Both the position numbers and the translations under genes were made by a program. A stretch of 64,000 nucleotides of DNA. Origin: Canna indica. Taxonomy: Eukaryota > Streptophyta > Magnoliopsida > Zingiberales > Cannaceae. Shown piece by piece: positions 35,271 through 48,138 of this stretch. Within the stretch, counting starts at the first letter, position 1. Every line of letters begins with the position of its first letter. The stretch is from positions 53,088,501 to 53,152,500 of the forward strand of contig CP136891.1 of assembly GCA_034359265.1 (NCBI GenBank), in the 5' to 3' direction. Under the pieces are notes generated by a model. The model had not been told where the DNA came from. It saw only the letters and a list, made by a program, of their open reading frames with translations, and ran no database searches.

Positions 35271-36281
35271 TTATTGTGTACCTGAATCAATCCTGAAACC
35301 ATGTTATCACATTCACACGAAATCATAAAATTAATTTTTGAAAGCACACATGAACCATTGCATTTCTAAATTCACACACATAAACTTAAGGAAACCATTG
35401 TATACAACTGATTTCAAAATACATTGTGCTAGTCAAACGTTTACATTGTTTCAAAGTTTCAATGCCAATTGTTTCAAAAATACATATAAGATAGTTTTTT
35501 CCAAAAACTAGATCCTTTTTACCTGCATGTAAAAACAAAAGAAATGTCAATAAAAGATCTAGGTATGATAACAACTTAGAAGCTAAAATTTCATTATAAT
35601 AATAAGTATTATAAGCTTGGCAAAGAAATTAATGAATAAACTAAACATGCAAATTGAGACAATAGGCTGCAATAAAGGGTTATCTAAACATATTTGAGCA
35701 TGGTCCATAGTAGTTTTTCTCGGAACCATCCATGCAGTTTAAATAGGGTTATCTAAATCTATCAACTAATTGGAGGCAACAGTGTAACTTGGGAAAGTTG
35801 TCACTGAAGCTGATAAAGCCTGCAACATTTACATTCCGCAGTGGAATGCACATATATGTTCAGTGCCTTGAGGTTTCCATATTTGAGTAGTATGCAACAA
35901 GTAATAGTTCTTTATTTAGTGCTCATTTTGCTAAAAAGAAGCATACCACAGTATAAAATTTGGAGCCAGGCGACTGATCAAATTAAGAGCCTAGTATACC
36001 GGTTGAAATTCTAGGTCACTTTTGAACCTCTACATGTTGCCTTAAATCATTCTTCCTCGGGTTACGAAAATGTTGTAGCAAGACTAGAAGAATGATATAT
36101 CATTTCTTTGTCCACTTTTGAAAAACATTAACAAGTTTAATTACAAATGTTACCATCTACATAACAATCCCTGGGGATGCGATAGAACTTACAAAATTAG
36201 GATAACTAGTTAAACGCTTGATAAACTTAGAACATAATAAAAAGAATAAAAAACTTGAGCCAAGAGTAAAAAACATGTTAC
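35271..36281. other. AT-rich interior of the outer CACTA
   Basis: No frame or domain recognised. It lies downstream of the captured HECT exon on the minus strand and could be intron or flanking sequence taken up with it. Searching it by eye for the C-terminal HECT exon gave nothing. Confidence 0.4.
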
Positions 36282-36640
36282 CTTCCAAAACCAACATATT
36301 TGCCGATCTTTTGACTTGTAGCCATTATACTTAGTATGTTCTCTCCATTCCTTCACATTGATAAGATTACTAGTGCTTCCACCTAGCATTCTATCAAAGT
36401 CTTCGAGGTCTGGACTATGGAAGAAAAATTGCTGGTGCTTTGAATTAAAAAGAATATCACCAAAACCTTCAGCGAAATGAGCAACCTGTTCAGAGATTGA
36501 TGTAACAGACCTTCCAGATAGTTGCAAGAAAAACACACGACCAAATACAATGCCGACTGGAACTTTATGCTTCAAGGCTAATGCAATTACTCATCCACTG
36601 AAGCTGAAGTATTTGAGGTGCAAAGGATCTACAAAAGATG
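36282..36640 (-). pseudogene. captured fragment of a HECT E3 ubiquitin ligase gene (UPL5-like)
   Basis: Read on the minus strand from an AG acceptor at 36641-36642: VDPLHLKYFSFSG-stop-VIALALKHKVPVG, then GRVFFLQLSGR, SISEQVAHFAEGFGDIL, DFDRMLGGSTS and VKEWREHTKYNGYK, ending ICWFWK before a GT donor. These blocks belong to the catalytic HECT domain, which passes ubiquitin to substrates, and look most like plant UPL5. About 65 residues expected between FFLQL.G and the SISEQVAHF block are missing without an intron. A TGA replaces a conserved Arg codon, and the C-terminal lobe with the catalytic Cys is absent. Cannot make an active ligase. Confidence 0.8.
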
Positions 36641-39067
36641 CTGCATATGATTTATAGTCAGTAATATATATGAAGATAACAATGAATGCAGCAAAAAAAG
36701 GAAACAGAAGGTCTTATCTATAATGATTCAGAACAACATACAAACATACTTAGATGGTAACTTAATAATAAAATAATCTTTTATTCTGAATATTAGATGG
36801 TAGGTTAATTTTGCAGGGATGAAATGATATCTTGGTCCTGGACTCCTAGTGATGGTAACTCAATTGTGGAATGAACAATATTTTCTTCGGTTCAAGGAGT
36901 AGGACATGAAGCCTTTATCAAACTAGGTGAGCAATCATGATTAAATAAATAGGGTATTCTTTGTATCTAGTCTTAAATCACAATTGAACTTAATTAATAT
37001 AGTGAATATTATAACTTCACATTACATATATACAATAGCAGCATGAATAACATATTTTTAACTTCGTAAAACCCTTCAAGTAAAAATGAAATTTTGTAAT
37101 GAATGACTACAAAAGAGATGAAATTCTGTAATGAAAATAGTTGAACAATATCCCAACAATGACTAGAGTCAGGGTAACTTGGAGTCTGCAATATTTTTGT
37201 CAAAATAGTAAGTACTTTGAAAAACCATACATTAACATCAAGATTCTATCACAATGGTCAAATATATTATGTAAAACAAAAAGGAAAAAAATGAGTTCAT
37301 AGTGTTGTGATAGAAAATTAGTAAGCATTATATGGAATCAGATACAGATAGACAATTCAACATAACAATAGGATAATATTCATGGATAACCAACAGTTTG
37401 GAGTAGCTATAATGAATGGTCTTGTAATCTCATAAGGAATGGTATCCATCAAAATATAGGCCACATAAAGCTACTTAGACATTGACTTACTGGATATCTA
37501 GGACTTAAAATTATTAAGCCAAAACATAAGTAGTTGAAATAATTAGCTACCCATGTCTAAGGATGATTTTAAGATACTTCCACGATATTCATAAACATGA
37601 AAGAGTGAAACTGCGGGAAATAGAAAAGGAAAATTTTAGCGGATCATACCAAAATCAATTTTCTTTTCATATTAATCATATAAATTCATAGCCTTGCAAC
37701 AGAAGCTTATATATTGGTACTCAACAGTATCCATTTGCAAGAAGCCCAACTGACTGTTTAGCATAATCCTTGTAGTAAAAATTTTACCTCAACTTGATAA
37801 AATGTTTGATTCACGCCGAACTCCTAGTCTGGTAGACATAAATTCAGTTAAGTACTACTTGAGAACTTTCCTGGCAGCTGCTTGTGAGGTCCCCAAATCT
37901 TCAACACTTTTGTACCTAGAGGATGAGGCAGAGATAACTCCACAAATAAATTCAATTAAGTTTTTTTGAAGAGTAGTTTGCATGTATAAGTTGGTGTGTT
38001 CCTTTACATGGTGCGAGTCTCCTATTAGTGGTCGATGTAGGCATGTCAATAAATGTCTACTGATGACAGTCAAGGACAACATGAGAAGAGAATGAGGTTA
38101 ACAGCTTGCTCAAGTTGGTTTCTCATAGATGCAGCAGTATTGAATTTTGCAATATCTTGATCTAACTACGTCTGTTTCTTTCTTTGCTCATTTGCTTATG
38201 CAATAAAAGAACATCAACTATATTGAATGAAAATGAGTACATACACCTTTGAGCATGCAATAATTATATTTTCAATTATATTCTAAGGATACAACCTAGT
38301 CATTCTTATGCACACTACAACAATTCAGTAAATTTAGGCGCATCTAAACTAGTATGGTAAACAACACTTGAATGTTGAATCTTGTAGTTTCTAAATTATA
38401 ATTAATACTCAAAACTTAACTCAGAAGTCAAGAAATATATCACTCAATTAAAAGTAATTGTTAAATGAATAAAGAAGAAGAAAGAAAGCTAGTTTAAAAA
38501 ATTCTGATCTAAACTAGTATGGTAAACAACACTTGAATGTTGAATCTTGAATCGAGAATAAATCAATATTAAATATATCACCAATGCAGTATCAAGGACA
38601 CTTGGATAACATGCAACTCAATCCTAATTTTATATATTTTTTACTGAATTCATAATATTTTTAAAGCCACAAATTGAAATTTTAAAGCCCGTTAACCAAA
38701 GGAGAACAAAGGCAAACTCTTTCAACACTGTTGTTTACATTGAACTTTAATTATAGTTAAGTTTCAATAGCACACAATAGTTAAGTTTCAAACATTGTTG
38801 TTTACACAACACAATAACACATATATAGTTAAAGGTTTTAATCACTTGTCTACAAGTGGACTACTTGATAATAAGATCTTGAAAATGTAGGCACAAGCCC
38901 GACATATGAACTGACAACTTAAAAAAGGAAAAGTTGAAGCATGTTGTGCTCACCTATCCTTCTTTGCACAGCTGAATGCCCAGATTGGAGTAAAAGTCAA
39001 GCATATTCATCAATGCATTTGAAGCACTAAATTAAGCACAAGATTAGTTCAAAGAGACATCAATAAT
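36641..39067. other. AT-rich interior of the outer CACTA, no gene recognised
   Basis: About 2.4 kb. One minus-strand frame (38082-37855, 75 residues) has normal amino-acid composition but no match I recognise. A 40-base block, TCTAAACTAGTATGGTAAAC, occurs twice (38346 and 38511). The region ends at the AAT duplication of the inner CACTA element. Confidence 0.4.
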
Positions 39068-39480
39068 CACTACTAAAAAAACAAGAATTTGTGACAAAAT
39101 TTTGGAGTGGCCAACAACAATTGGCCACAAAAGGTGTAATCTACGACGAAATTTGTGGCAAAATTATTTTTGTGGTTAAAAATATAAGTTCGAACTATTT
39201 GTGATAATTTTTCTAATTTTGCCACTATGTTTGCCACTAATAATTGAGTCAACGTTCAAAATTTATAATTTTTTAAATTTATGACAACAGAATTTGCCAC
39301 TAGTTCAAAACATTCTACCTGGCAAGCATTTTCGACAAACGTTTTGCCACAAGTTTGTCACAATATTTTGTGGCAAGCGTTTGCGATAATATTTTTGCCA
39401 CAACATTGTCATGATATTTTGTGGCAAATATTTGCGACAATATATTGGCCATCGATATAGAACTATTTATATGGACAAAT
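39068..39480. repeat. 5' subterminal array of the inner CACTA
   Basis: Repeated TTTGTGGCAA, TTTGCCACAA and related units, matching the array at the other end. Confidence 0.8.
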
Positions 39481-39929
39481 TACGTGTGCCATTGATGGTA
39501 AAATAATTAAAATATAAAAAGTTTGGCAAAAAATTTTCCTTTTTTTTTGGCCGACAAAAATAATTCCCCCAATTTTATCTATCCCCCGACTAAAAAAATC
39601 TTCGACTTATAATACCTGTAACCTCCTCATGTACCCCCGACTTATAATACCCCCCCGACTAGGGGTGAGAAAAAAAAAAGATTTTTCGATTAACCTAAAA
39701 ACCGGTCCTGAACCGAACCGGTTTTTTCGGTTAACCACTACAAGACGAATTTATTACTGAAGAATGAAAAAATTCATTGGTAGTTAAACTGACCAATTTA
39801 TAATTTTTTATTTTATTTTCGTTACATTTTATTTTTCAACCTTTTCCAAGTTGGCCACTTAACCCGGTAAAATTAATTTTAGCCTAAAATTTTCCTCCCC
39901 GCCTCTTTTTCCCGTGCCCTTCGCAAAAT

Positions 39930-40365
39930 TTTCTTCCCCGCCTCCCTTGCCCGTGCCCTTGTTGCTCGTCTCGTGCTCCCATCGACGAACCCACCACTGC
40001 TCCTCTCTCGCCCTCGGCGACGCCTCCCCTTCCAGCAAACCCGATATTGCTCTCCTTGATCTAACGCCATGCCCTTCCCTTCCTCACTTCTTGTCTCCCG
40101 CTCCCGGCGATGAACCCACCACTCCTCATCTTCGACCTCCGGCGACGCCTCCCATTTCAACATACCCGATGCCACTGCTCCTCTCCCGCCCCCGGCGATG
40201 CCTTCACTTCCAGCAAACCCGAAGTTGCTCTTGGCTTGATCTCGCACCGTGCCCTTCCCCTCCTCACTTCTCATCTCCTGCTCCCGGCGACGAACCCACC
40301 ACTGCTCGTCTATGACCCCCGACGAAGCCTCCCATTTCATCGAACCCACCACTCTTGATCTCACC
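39930..40365. repeat. GC-rich diverged tandem duplication
   Basis: Units such as CTCCCGGCGACGAACCCACC, CACTGCTC, CCTCCCATTTCA and CAGCAAACCCGA recur two to four times. The repeat keeps both strands open (161 residues minus, 133 plus), but the predicted proteins are low-complexity mirrors, so a gene is unlikely. It may be the GC-rich first exon or 5' UTR of the inner element. Confidence 0.5.
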
Positions 40366-43300
40366 TGATCTTCCCATGCTCGCTTGATCTCGCTTGATAT
40401 TTCTGTGCGTGGAAAGGTAAGGATCTCAATTTTTTTATCTTTGGTTCAAATGGTAAAAGTTCGGTGATTGTGCTTGTTTAGGACAAGGTGATTTAAATCT
40501 AGATTTTTGCCATTGACTTCTTGTTCTATGTTGTTTCATGAATGAGGTTATTTTTTTTATAGTCCTACTTTATCATTTGGCTGGCTTTGATCCTTGCTTT
40601 GTAATGGGTAATGTAAGGTTTAGGGTTTAGTTGCTTAGTTGCTTAGGGTTTAGAGTTTAGCTGCTTCCTTCTTCTATCATCATAGGCATTCATGTGCTGG
40701 TTTGATGTGAAAAGCACATCATGAACCTTGTTATCATCTACCAATTCAACATAAGTTTTCTTCAAGTTAACATTTGCTAGAAGTTGAATCTGATGACAAC
40801 ATCATCAGAAACACAAGTCAACATACAACGTCCAAAAATAATTAGTAGAGGAAAAAGAGGCTTCTCAACACACAAATTCATTGCTCTATCAAAGGTATTC
40901 ATGTGTTAGTTTGATGTCAAAAATATACAACTCGAAGCCCCTTTTTCTATCATCAAGTATGTGATATCTATCATCAAGCAAATTCATTTCAGGTTAAGAG
41001 ATAGGGCTTTTTGTTTGAATTCTGTTCAGGTACTTAATAATGGTTTAATATGTAAAAGAGGGTCAAAACATGGTTAAATTTAGTTTCTCAACATCAGTGC
41101 TCGGGTTGCAATAGGTTTCTTCCTATTACTATCTCCCCTTGCTTTATTATTGTTAGATTTCTTATGGTATTATCACAATTGTCTAGATAGTGCTGGAAAA
41201 ATGCAAACATTGATTTTGTTTTTCATGTCTTCTTGAGTTTAATGCAAACCATGTTTTTGTAGCCTCGCTGCTCGTCTCCTCGCTCCTTGTCTCTTGCTCT
41301 TGGCGCCAAAATTCAAGGTAAGGAACTCAAGCTTGGACTTAACATAATATCTTCACAGCAAATACCCTGTTGATTAGTTTCACATTTAAAGTTCCGAGTT
41401 AAGAAAATATCATGTATTATTATCTTGATGAAGATCCGAGTTAGTATAGAAATGCTTGAACTTTCTTTAATTGCTGTTAGATTCCACAATTTGGTGTCAA
41501 GTTCCACTAGGAAGCATAGAGAGGGAATAATGGCACTGGTCGATACTTGGCAGAGTATAGTAGTAATGAATGTGGTACTTATGAATTCTGAAATAGAATC
41601 TTGAAGAAGCATGCTTTGGAAGAGCTAACTTATTGCCAATTTCTTCACATATTTGTTTCGCATCTCAGCTTTTGCAAACCCTACCTTTAATTTGAATTTT
41701 AGTACATTGTTACAATAGGAAACTTAACTTTTCAATGTAGTGGTATAAAGTTCCTATAATCCAGTTAAGGATTATGGTGTATGCAAAGTCGGTAGACTGA
41801 TTATTTTTTTGACAATGATCCTCATGTATGGACTCTCATTGACATTAATTTGATGCTCTTAAACCTAGATAATGTGATCTTGCGATTCCTCTCCGCGAAA
41901 AGTTCATGTTTTTAGTTTTGGGCTGCGTGGTTTTACTTCTCTGCTCAACGAGATTCACTGTCAACAGGTTATAGATCATTGTTTCTTCTCTGCTCTCTTT
42001 TCCCTTTTTTGTAGAAATTTAGTCTTGTTTTTTTACTTCTTGAGTTTGATTGTTGTTCACCAAGAACTCCAATGCTTTGGTTTCCCTAATCACGAGTTTT
42101 TTTATTTAGGATGAGTTAATTTTTGTGTGTACGATGTTATAGGAAATGGATCTAATACTTTTTAGGTTATAAAATGCCTAAAACTTCACTATCATTTTTT
42201 TCGAAGACTTTCTCGATGAAGACAAATTGGTTGAAGCTTTTGGGTCCTACATTGTCTTGGACGGCCGATTTCTACTACCTCTCAACATCAAGGTGAGTGA
42301 AAAATCATTTTCACCCAACTCTTTATTCATCTTTATTTGGCATCTTTACACTACTGATCTCTATCTTTGTTCTTCTTTAAGAAAATGTTGCTACCATTTT
42401 TCGATATATTATGTTGTGATTGAAGAGATATTGTTATGCTTCAGTATGGGGTTTTGCTCGTCGAGAATTTAAATTGGTAAAAAAAGTCAAATATTATATA
42501 CTATTTCCAGAATTGTTCTGAATTTTATTTCTAGAGTTGTTTTCAACTCGTCAAGGATAAATCAAAACTGTTGCTGATTTTTATTTCTTTTCAAAAATCA
42601 AAACTATTCTGATTCTGTTCTGATTTCAGAAATCGGAACTGTTCTGATTATGTTAAGAAATCAGAACAGTTCTGATTTCAAAATTGTTTTGATCTCAGAA
42701 CAAAATAAAAAATGTTCTGAAATCAGAACTGTTTTGAAATCAGAGTTGTTCTGATATTTTAGAATTGTTCTAATTTTAGAACTGTTCGGATTTTTGATAT
42801 TTCAGAACTTTTTTGAAATCAGGCATTAATTAGAGGATCAAGAGTTAAATAGCAAACATTCTGAAGTTACAACATTCGATATTGATGCTGTAAAAAATAT
42901 ATTTTATTGAATATTTTGATCATACTATTATTCTGTAAAGTTTGGTAAATTAACATGTAATTCTAATGGATGTGTCTGCATAATGGATATTTGAATCTTT
43001 TTAATGCATATATGCATATATTTGTTAGTAATAATTATATATCTTTTGATTAAATCTTGGTTGATTAGTGGTTCAACCTGAATTGACCCTTTGATTGGTG
43101 ATCCTCTATCTCTCCTAGTTCAGTGGATGAGAGGGTTGGATTGTTTGTAAGAGAAAACATCTTGTTACAATCAGCAACCATAGTTTAGAGTTTGGTCTAT
43201 TTACTATTTTCATTGAACCACATATGATTTAGATTTTAGAGTGACATTTTTTTTGTTTTGTATTTCTTTTTTATGTTTTTATTAATTGATGTGCAATGTT

Positions 43301-43687
43301 CTAATACTCCAAACTCCAAATGCCCTTGTTTGAGTAGAATTTACTACATGTCCTGTTTTATATAGAATTGTTTTGAGAAGTAATTAAGTCACTACTCACT
43401 AGCAGTCGAGGTTGAACAAAGAAATGACTTTTTCAGAAGTTTTGATGGCCTTATGAATTTTCTTTTTGGTAAAAATAAAGCTTTGTCTTCCAAAATTTGT
43501 TTGTGAACTGTTCTGATTTCAGAACTATTCTGATTTATTGGTCTGTTCAACTTTTACTTTTCCCAGAACTGTTCTGAACTTGTCAAGGATAAATCAGAAC
43601 AAACCAGTAAAAATTTATCTTTAATGTATTTTTGGCTCATCCTATTTTTATGTCAAACCAATAAAGATACAATGGAGTGACATTCCA
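40366..43687. other. AT-rich interior of the inner CACTA
   Basis: No domain recognised. A possible exon at 42200-42291 (frame LVEAFGSYIVLDGRFLLPLN before a GTGAGT donor) has no known match. The part at 42490-42830 and 43500-43600 is a dense cluster of TTCTGAAATCAGAACAG-like palindromic units. Confidence 0.4.
42490..42830. repeat. cluster of CAGAACTGTTCTGA palindromic units
   Basis: More than ten copies of AGAACTGTTCTGA, AAATCAGAACAG and variants in 340 bases, with a smaller group at 43500-43600. The unit is close to its own reverse complement. Confidence 0.7.
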
Positions 43688-46600
43688 TGTCCAAATTGTA
43701 TTATGAAACTCACTGGAGTAAGAAGAAGAATGATTGGGTCAATGAGCAGGTTAGGACAAATTATGTAAGTTTAGTTGATATATAATTCTCCGTATATAGT
43801 AAAATATTAGTTGCAATAGGTTTTAGTTGTAATCCATTAATTTTTTGTTTCTTAGGAGGCACTGAAGGCAAGAATTGAATCTCTAAAAGAAATCGGTGAG
43901 GAAGTTGATGAAGATAAGATATACTCCGAGGTTCTTGGACAAAAGAAAAATTATATACGTGGTCGTGGGCCGCGACCTAAGTCTGACGGGTTGAAAGTCC
44001 AACAATTAGCTGCGAGGGAGAAAGAATTGGCTGAGCGAGAGAAGGCATTGTCACGCCCCGGTTCGGGTCCACCCCCACGCCCCGAGGCGGGCCCGTTCCG
44101 ACGCGCGACAGTGGGCGACTCGAAACCCACGCAGCGGAAGGAAAACCATCATATACACATCGGAATCCATATAAAACATATTATAAACCAGATAATTACA
44201 TCAAAAAGCCGGATAACAAATATATGCGACAAAAGATAATTCAGTTAAGGACAATGCTAAACAAGGTATTTAATATTACATATTTACGGAGCTCCAAAAT
44301 CATCAGAATCAAAAGACGACAAAGCAAGACAAGATACAAAAATTGTCGCCATATCAGAGCTCCAAATACCTGCTATCTACCGACTATCTACACCTCGGTC
44401 TATCGGTCGACAACTACGCCCCTGCAAGTCTGAAGCAATAACAATAGGAATCAGCGGAAATGCTGAGTAGGAGTACCACAATATGATCAACAACATGAAT
44501 AAGATGTCAACTCAACAATAAACAACAATATGACCTAAGATGCAGTCAAAGGCGATAGATGTACAACAAATGCTCCACACCTACTCCTACTCAATGTCAA
44601 CCAAATCATCGAGCGTATGGACCGTTGGGTAAAAACCCCGCACTCTACCACCCGCAGAGTGGCGTCAACCGTCCGCTCCAACGGTGACACGACTATCCCC
44701 ACCAAGCAGATAGCCCGTTGGACGGCGGATCCGACATCCACGCGACTACCCCTACCAAGCAGGTAGCCCAATGGATGGCGTATCCGACATCCCTACACCC
44801 GAAGGTGCCCAAAGTGACTAGTCAATATCCATACCCTCTCCCATGTCTGGAGGGTACCGCACTAAAATGGTCCGGGACCGAAGTCCTCTCCGAGGCCGTA
44901 GCCTCCAGGTCGACAACTCAACTCCAACAATGCAACAAAGTGTATCACCATGATCAATGGATAATAAATGACATGATCACCAATATCAACAATGTAACAA
45001 CACCAAATGATGATGATATGATCAAAAGAATAACACCACAGGTAACAACATAATATCATGCATGGCATATCATGATCAAATATCAACATCAATACTGTAT
45101 ATCACCATGATCAACAACAACACATGCAATTATCTACATGGCATGTCCAACAATAATATGCAATACGAGTTCAACGGAATTAGAAACAATGTCAAGCAGA
45201 TCGAGGCAAAAAGATAAATTCGTCATTTCACCCAACAGTGATTCATCGGCTACAACGGGAAACAACTCAAGCTCACACCAACCAATTACCCCTAACTCAT
45301 CCCCTTTAAAGTAATATAATATTTTATATTATTTAATTATTTATCAAATTAAACTAATAAATATTAATCACCGAATAACATTAAAATATAGAAAAGACCT
45401 ACTAAACAACCTTCGATCAGAAATCCAACACCACCATCGCGTTTAGCACGCGAACACATGCAACTTTGGTATTCACCCCGACTCGATCCAACGACTCTAT
45501 GATCGACTAGAAAAATACCCCGAATAATCTACAAATTTATCAATTTCAAACGATACAGCTCTATTCATTGCTACTGCTCATATCCCTCTCCTCCCGACAC
45601 TTGCGCCCTGTGCCCTACACCTCCTGCTCCGTTCGACACACGTCGGGCGGCCTCGCTGGCCGCCGGTCCACTCCGCGACCTCCGGCGCTGTGAGCCGCCG
45701 GCAGCCGCAGCGGCAGCGTGCAGCGGCTGCTGCCACGCTGCGGGCAGCAGTCTGCTGCCGCTGCTAGCGGCCGCCAAGGTCGTGCGGCCTGGCATCGCGG
45801 GCAGCAGCTGGGTTGCCGCGAGCGTCGCCGCTCGCCGGCCGACTCCGTCGGCCTCCCTCTCCCTCTGATTCCCATCGTCGCTGCCGATGAACAACAAGGC
45901 TAAATGACGAAACGAAAGGAGAAAGGTAAGAGTCCTACCTCAAATTCCGGCTCCGACGACGACACCGACAGCAACCCGATCTCCGACTCCCTCCTCCGGC
46001 GCCGACTTCACCGCTAATCTCCCCCCTTTTTCTCACGCGATTGACCCTAATCACAGGAGAACGGCTATAAGGCGGTGGGGTGGTTATTTTGCAAATAACC
46101 CCCTACACTCCTTAAATTTATAATTAAACCTTTTTTTTTTTTTAAACAGAATATAACAGGCATTGTTGGAGAAAGAGCTTCAACTTGCGGAGAAAGAAGT
46201 ACTTGTAGTGAAAGAATCAATAGAAAAAGAAGTTGAGGCATTAAAGGAACAAGCAAGAAAAGAGGTTCAGGCATTGAAGGAACAAGCTGAGAAAGGAAAA
46301 ATGGAAGCCGAGGAAGCATGAAAAGAGGCAGCCCTTGCAAACTTTAGAGTTGAGGAGATAAAAAAATGTCAAGAAGAGATGTCAGCTCAGATTAAAGCAA
46401 CTGTGATGATATTATCAAAACTTCAAAATGCCCCTAAGGTAAGAATTTCTTTCATATGTTCCAGCTCAACACACTAGTATGATTAGTTGGTTTACATACA
46501 TAGTTTGCAAACAAAACTTTGAGTATTTGGTGATGGTCAACATTCTGAGTATTTTATTTTCACTTCCTTCCAATGTTCAAGCCAAGCAAGTAACTTCCTG

Positions 46601-47299
46601 TGAATGAAATTTTTCTCTGTTTTTAGATTTGGAAAAGAACAATGTTTCTAGATTGATGTCAACATTTTTTCTGTGAATTAAAAGTTCATATTTTTCTATG
46701 TTTCTAGATTTGGAAAAGAGCAATGTTAGTCATTTTTATTTTTGTTAATGATTGGTGCTATATAGTACTTGGTAGGGCTTGCTTGAAGGATTAGCAAATT
46801 TTACTCCCAATGATTGAATATGTTTGGCATGAATTTGATTATCAAATTATCTTTGCATCGGAGTATATTGTCTTTGGGAAGGTCATCCAATTGGTTCTTT
46901 TTTATGGTTATATATAGTAGGAATGATGAACATGATAGAAGAAGAATGTGAAATTAATGGATTGGTATTCGTGCTCAAGTTCAGGACCCATGCATGAATT
47001 GTTATGCTATTTAGTTTTGGATAGATTTATTGTAATCACTATTGTAATATGCTATTTAGTTTCACATTAAGAGTTCACTAACATTAACTCGAATAGCTAA
47101 ATAAGACTTGATTATTGTGTACTGTTTGCAATTTCTGAGTATACACAAAGCTTGCATATTTACATCATTAGGTTATAATATATTGCAATTTTCTGTTTGC
47201 AATTTACTGGTTGGAACTAATGAGGTGGTGTTCTTACTTACCTTCTTTTATAGGAGAAAAAGAAGAATAAATGAGGCGGACCTAGCCGATGTACTGTAA
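43688..47299 (+). pseudogene. Transposase_24-type gene of the inner CACTA, interrupted by a solo LTR
   Basis: Exon blocks: 43688-43749 (YETHWSKKKNDWVNEQ, donor GGTTAGG); 43856-44048 joined to 46164-46438 (IYSEVLG, YIRGRGPRP, then a Lys/Glu-rich coiled coil, AAREKELAEREKAL and KEVEALKEQARKEVQ); and a short last exon from about 47255. The ETH..K and YSEVLG...RGRG blocks mark the plant Ptta/En/Spm family, thought to bind element ends. A TGA at 46319-46321 breaks the coiled coil. Removing the LTR with one copy of GGCAT restores the frame exactly, so the gene was open there when the LTR landed. Confidence 0.75.
44049..46158 (-). repeat. solo LTR, same family as 17010-19078
   Basis: A 2110-base LTR on the minus strand, TGTTATATTC..GGGGCGTGACA, with GGCAT duplicated at 44044-44048 and 46159-46163. 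Long stretches align with 17010-19078 in reverse. No internal region remains. A GC-rich part (45600-45890) gives open frames on both strands without a domain. Confidence 0.9.
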
Positions 47300-47574
47300 C
47301 TTCTTTTTATTGGGGCAGTGTTGTTTGATTTTTTTTGGCGCATAGACTATTATGTGTACCTATTGTAACTTCTTTTTAATGGATATTAGATAGTTTGGAC
47401 TATTTCGTGTTGGTAGACAATATTGTTTTGATGTATTTGGTTTAATATTGAACTTATTTTGGATCTGTTGATGGTTGCATATGTAGGTGGTTGGTTGTAT
47501 ACTTGCTATGTTGTAGGTTTTGTAATTAGCAGGTGGATTATTATATTAATGAATGATTAATTGTTAAATTTTGT
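46439..47574. other. intron and 3' region of the inner CACTA gene
   Basis: AT-rich, no further domain. A last exon candidate begins after TATAG near 47255. The 3' subterminal repeats start near 47575. Confidence 0.4.
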
Positions 47575-48135
47575 GTGTTTGTGGCAAATTTATTCATCAT
47601 AGATTCTTAAAGTTGTGACAAACTCATTACATATTGTGGCAAAATCATCACTAATATTGTGGCAATAATCTAAATTTAAAATCATGTTAGTGGCAAATTC
47701 ATTTTAGCGATTAATGACAAATGATCAAACATACAGTGGCAAAAAAATTTATAGCAAATTAGATATTTAATGGCAAAATGTAATATAAGATTAGTGGTAA
47801 ATTTTATATATTTTTGCCACGGAAAGGGTAGAATAATGGCAAATATTTATTAATAAGTGGCAAAAGTTTTTGCCATAAATGATATGTGGCGTCAGCAAGC
47901 CTCGTTTGCTACAATAGAGTGGAGGTAGTTTGACTTTTTCATTTGCCACTAAAGAAATTACAATTTGTGGCAATCTGCTAAAGTTCGTCACAAAAGCCAA
48001 AAATGACCTTTAGCGGCAGACCTAATGTGGCAAACAGTTGACAAACACTTTTTTGTCATTAAATTATCATTTTGCCACTGTAGGTCACCACTGTGGCAAA
48101 AATAGTTTGCCACTAATTCTAATTTTTTTGTAGTG
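47575..48135. repeat. 3' subterminal array of the inner CACTA
   Basis: More than twelve copies of GTGGCAAA/TTTGCCAC up to the terminal TTTTTTGTAGTG. Confidence 0.85.
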
Positions 48136-48138
48136 AAT

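Larger units (their letters stand above)
39068..48135 (+). mobile_element. CACTA transposon nested in the outer CACTA (inner)
   Basis: The left terminus is CACTACTAAAAAAACAAGAA and the right, on the other strand, CACTACAAAAAAATTAGAAT, flanked by AAT (39065-39067, 48136-48138). Subterminal arrays of TTGTGGCAAA/TTTGCCACAA occupy about 39090-39480 and 47575-48135. Its interior holds a damaged Transposase_24-type gene (43688-47299), which a 2.1 kb solo LTR interrupts. No TNP2-type transposase is seen, so it depends on a partner. A second CACTA-like end, CACTACAAGACGAATTTATT, lies at 39736, just after a hAT-type fragment TAGGGGTGAGAAAAA (39661). Confidence 0.9.

Noticed and set aside
39879..40364. 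161-residue minus and 133-residue plus frames in the inner CACTA
   Set aside because: Both come from a GC-rich tandem duplication; residues repeat with the DNA unit and mirror each other.
45571..45897. Arg/Ala-rich frames on both strands in the solo LTR
   Set aside because: They arise from a GC-rich stretch of an LTR and do not resemble a protein family.
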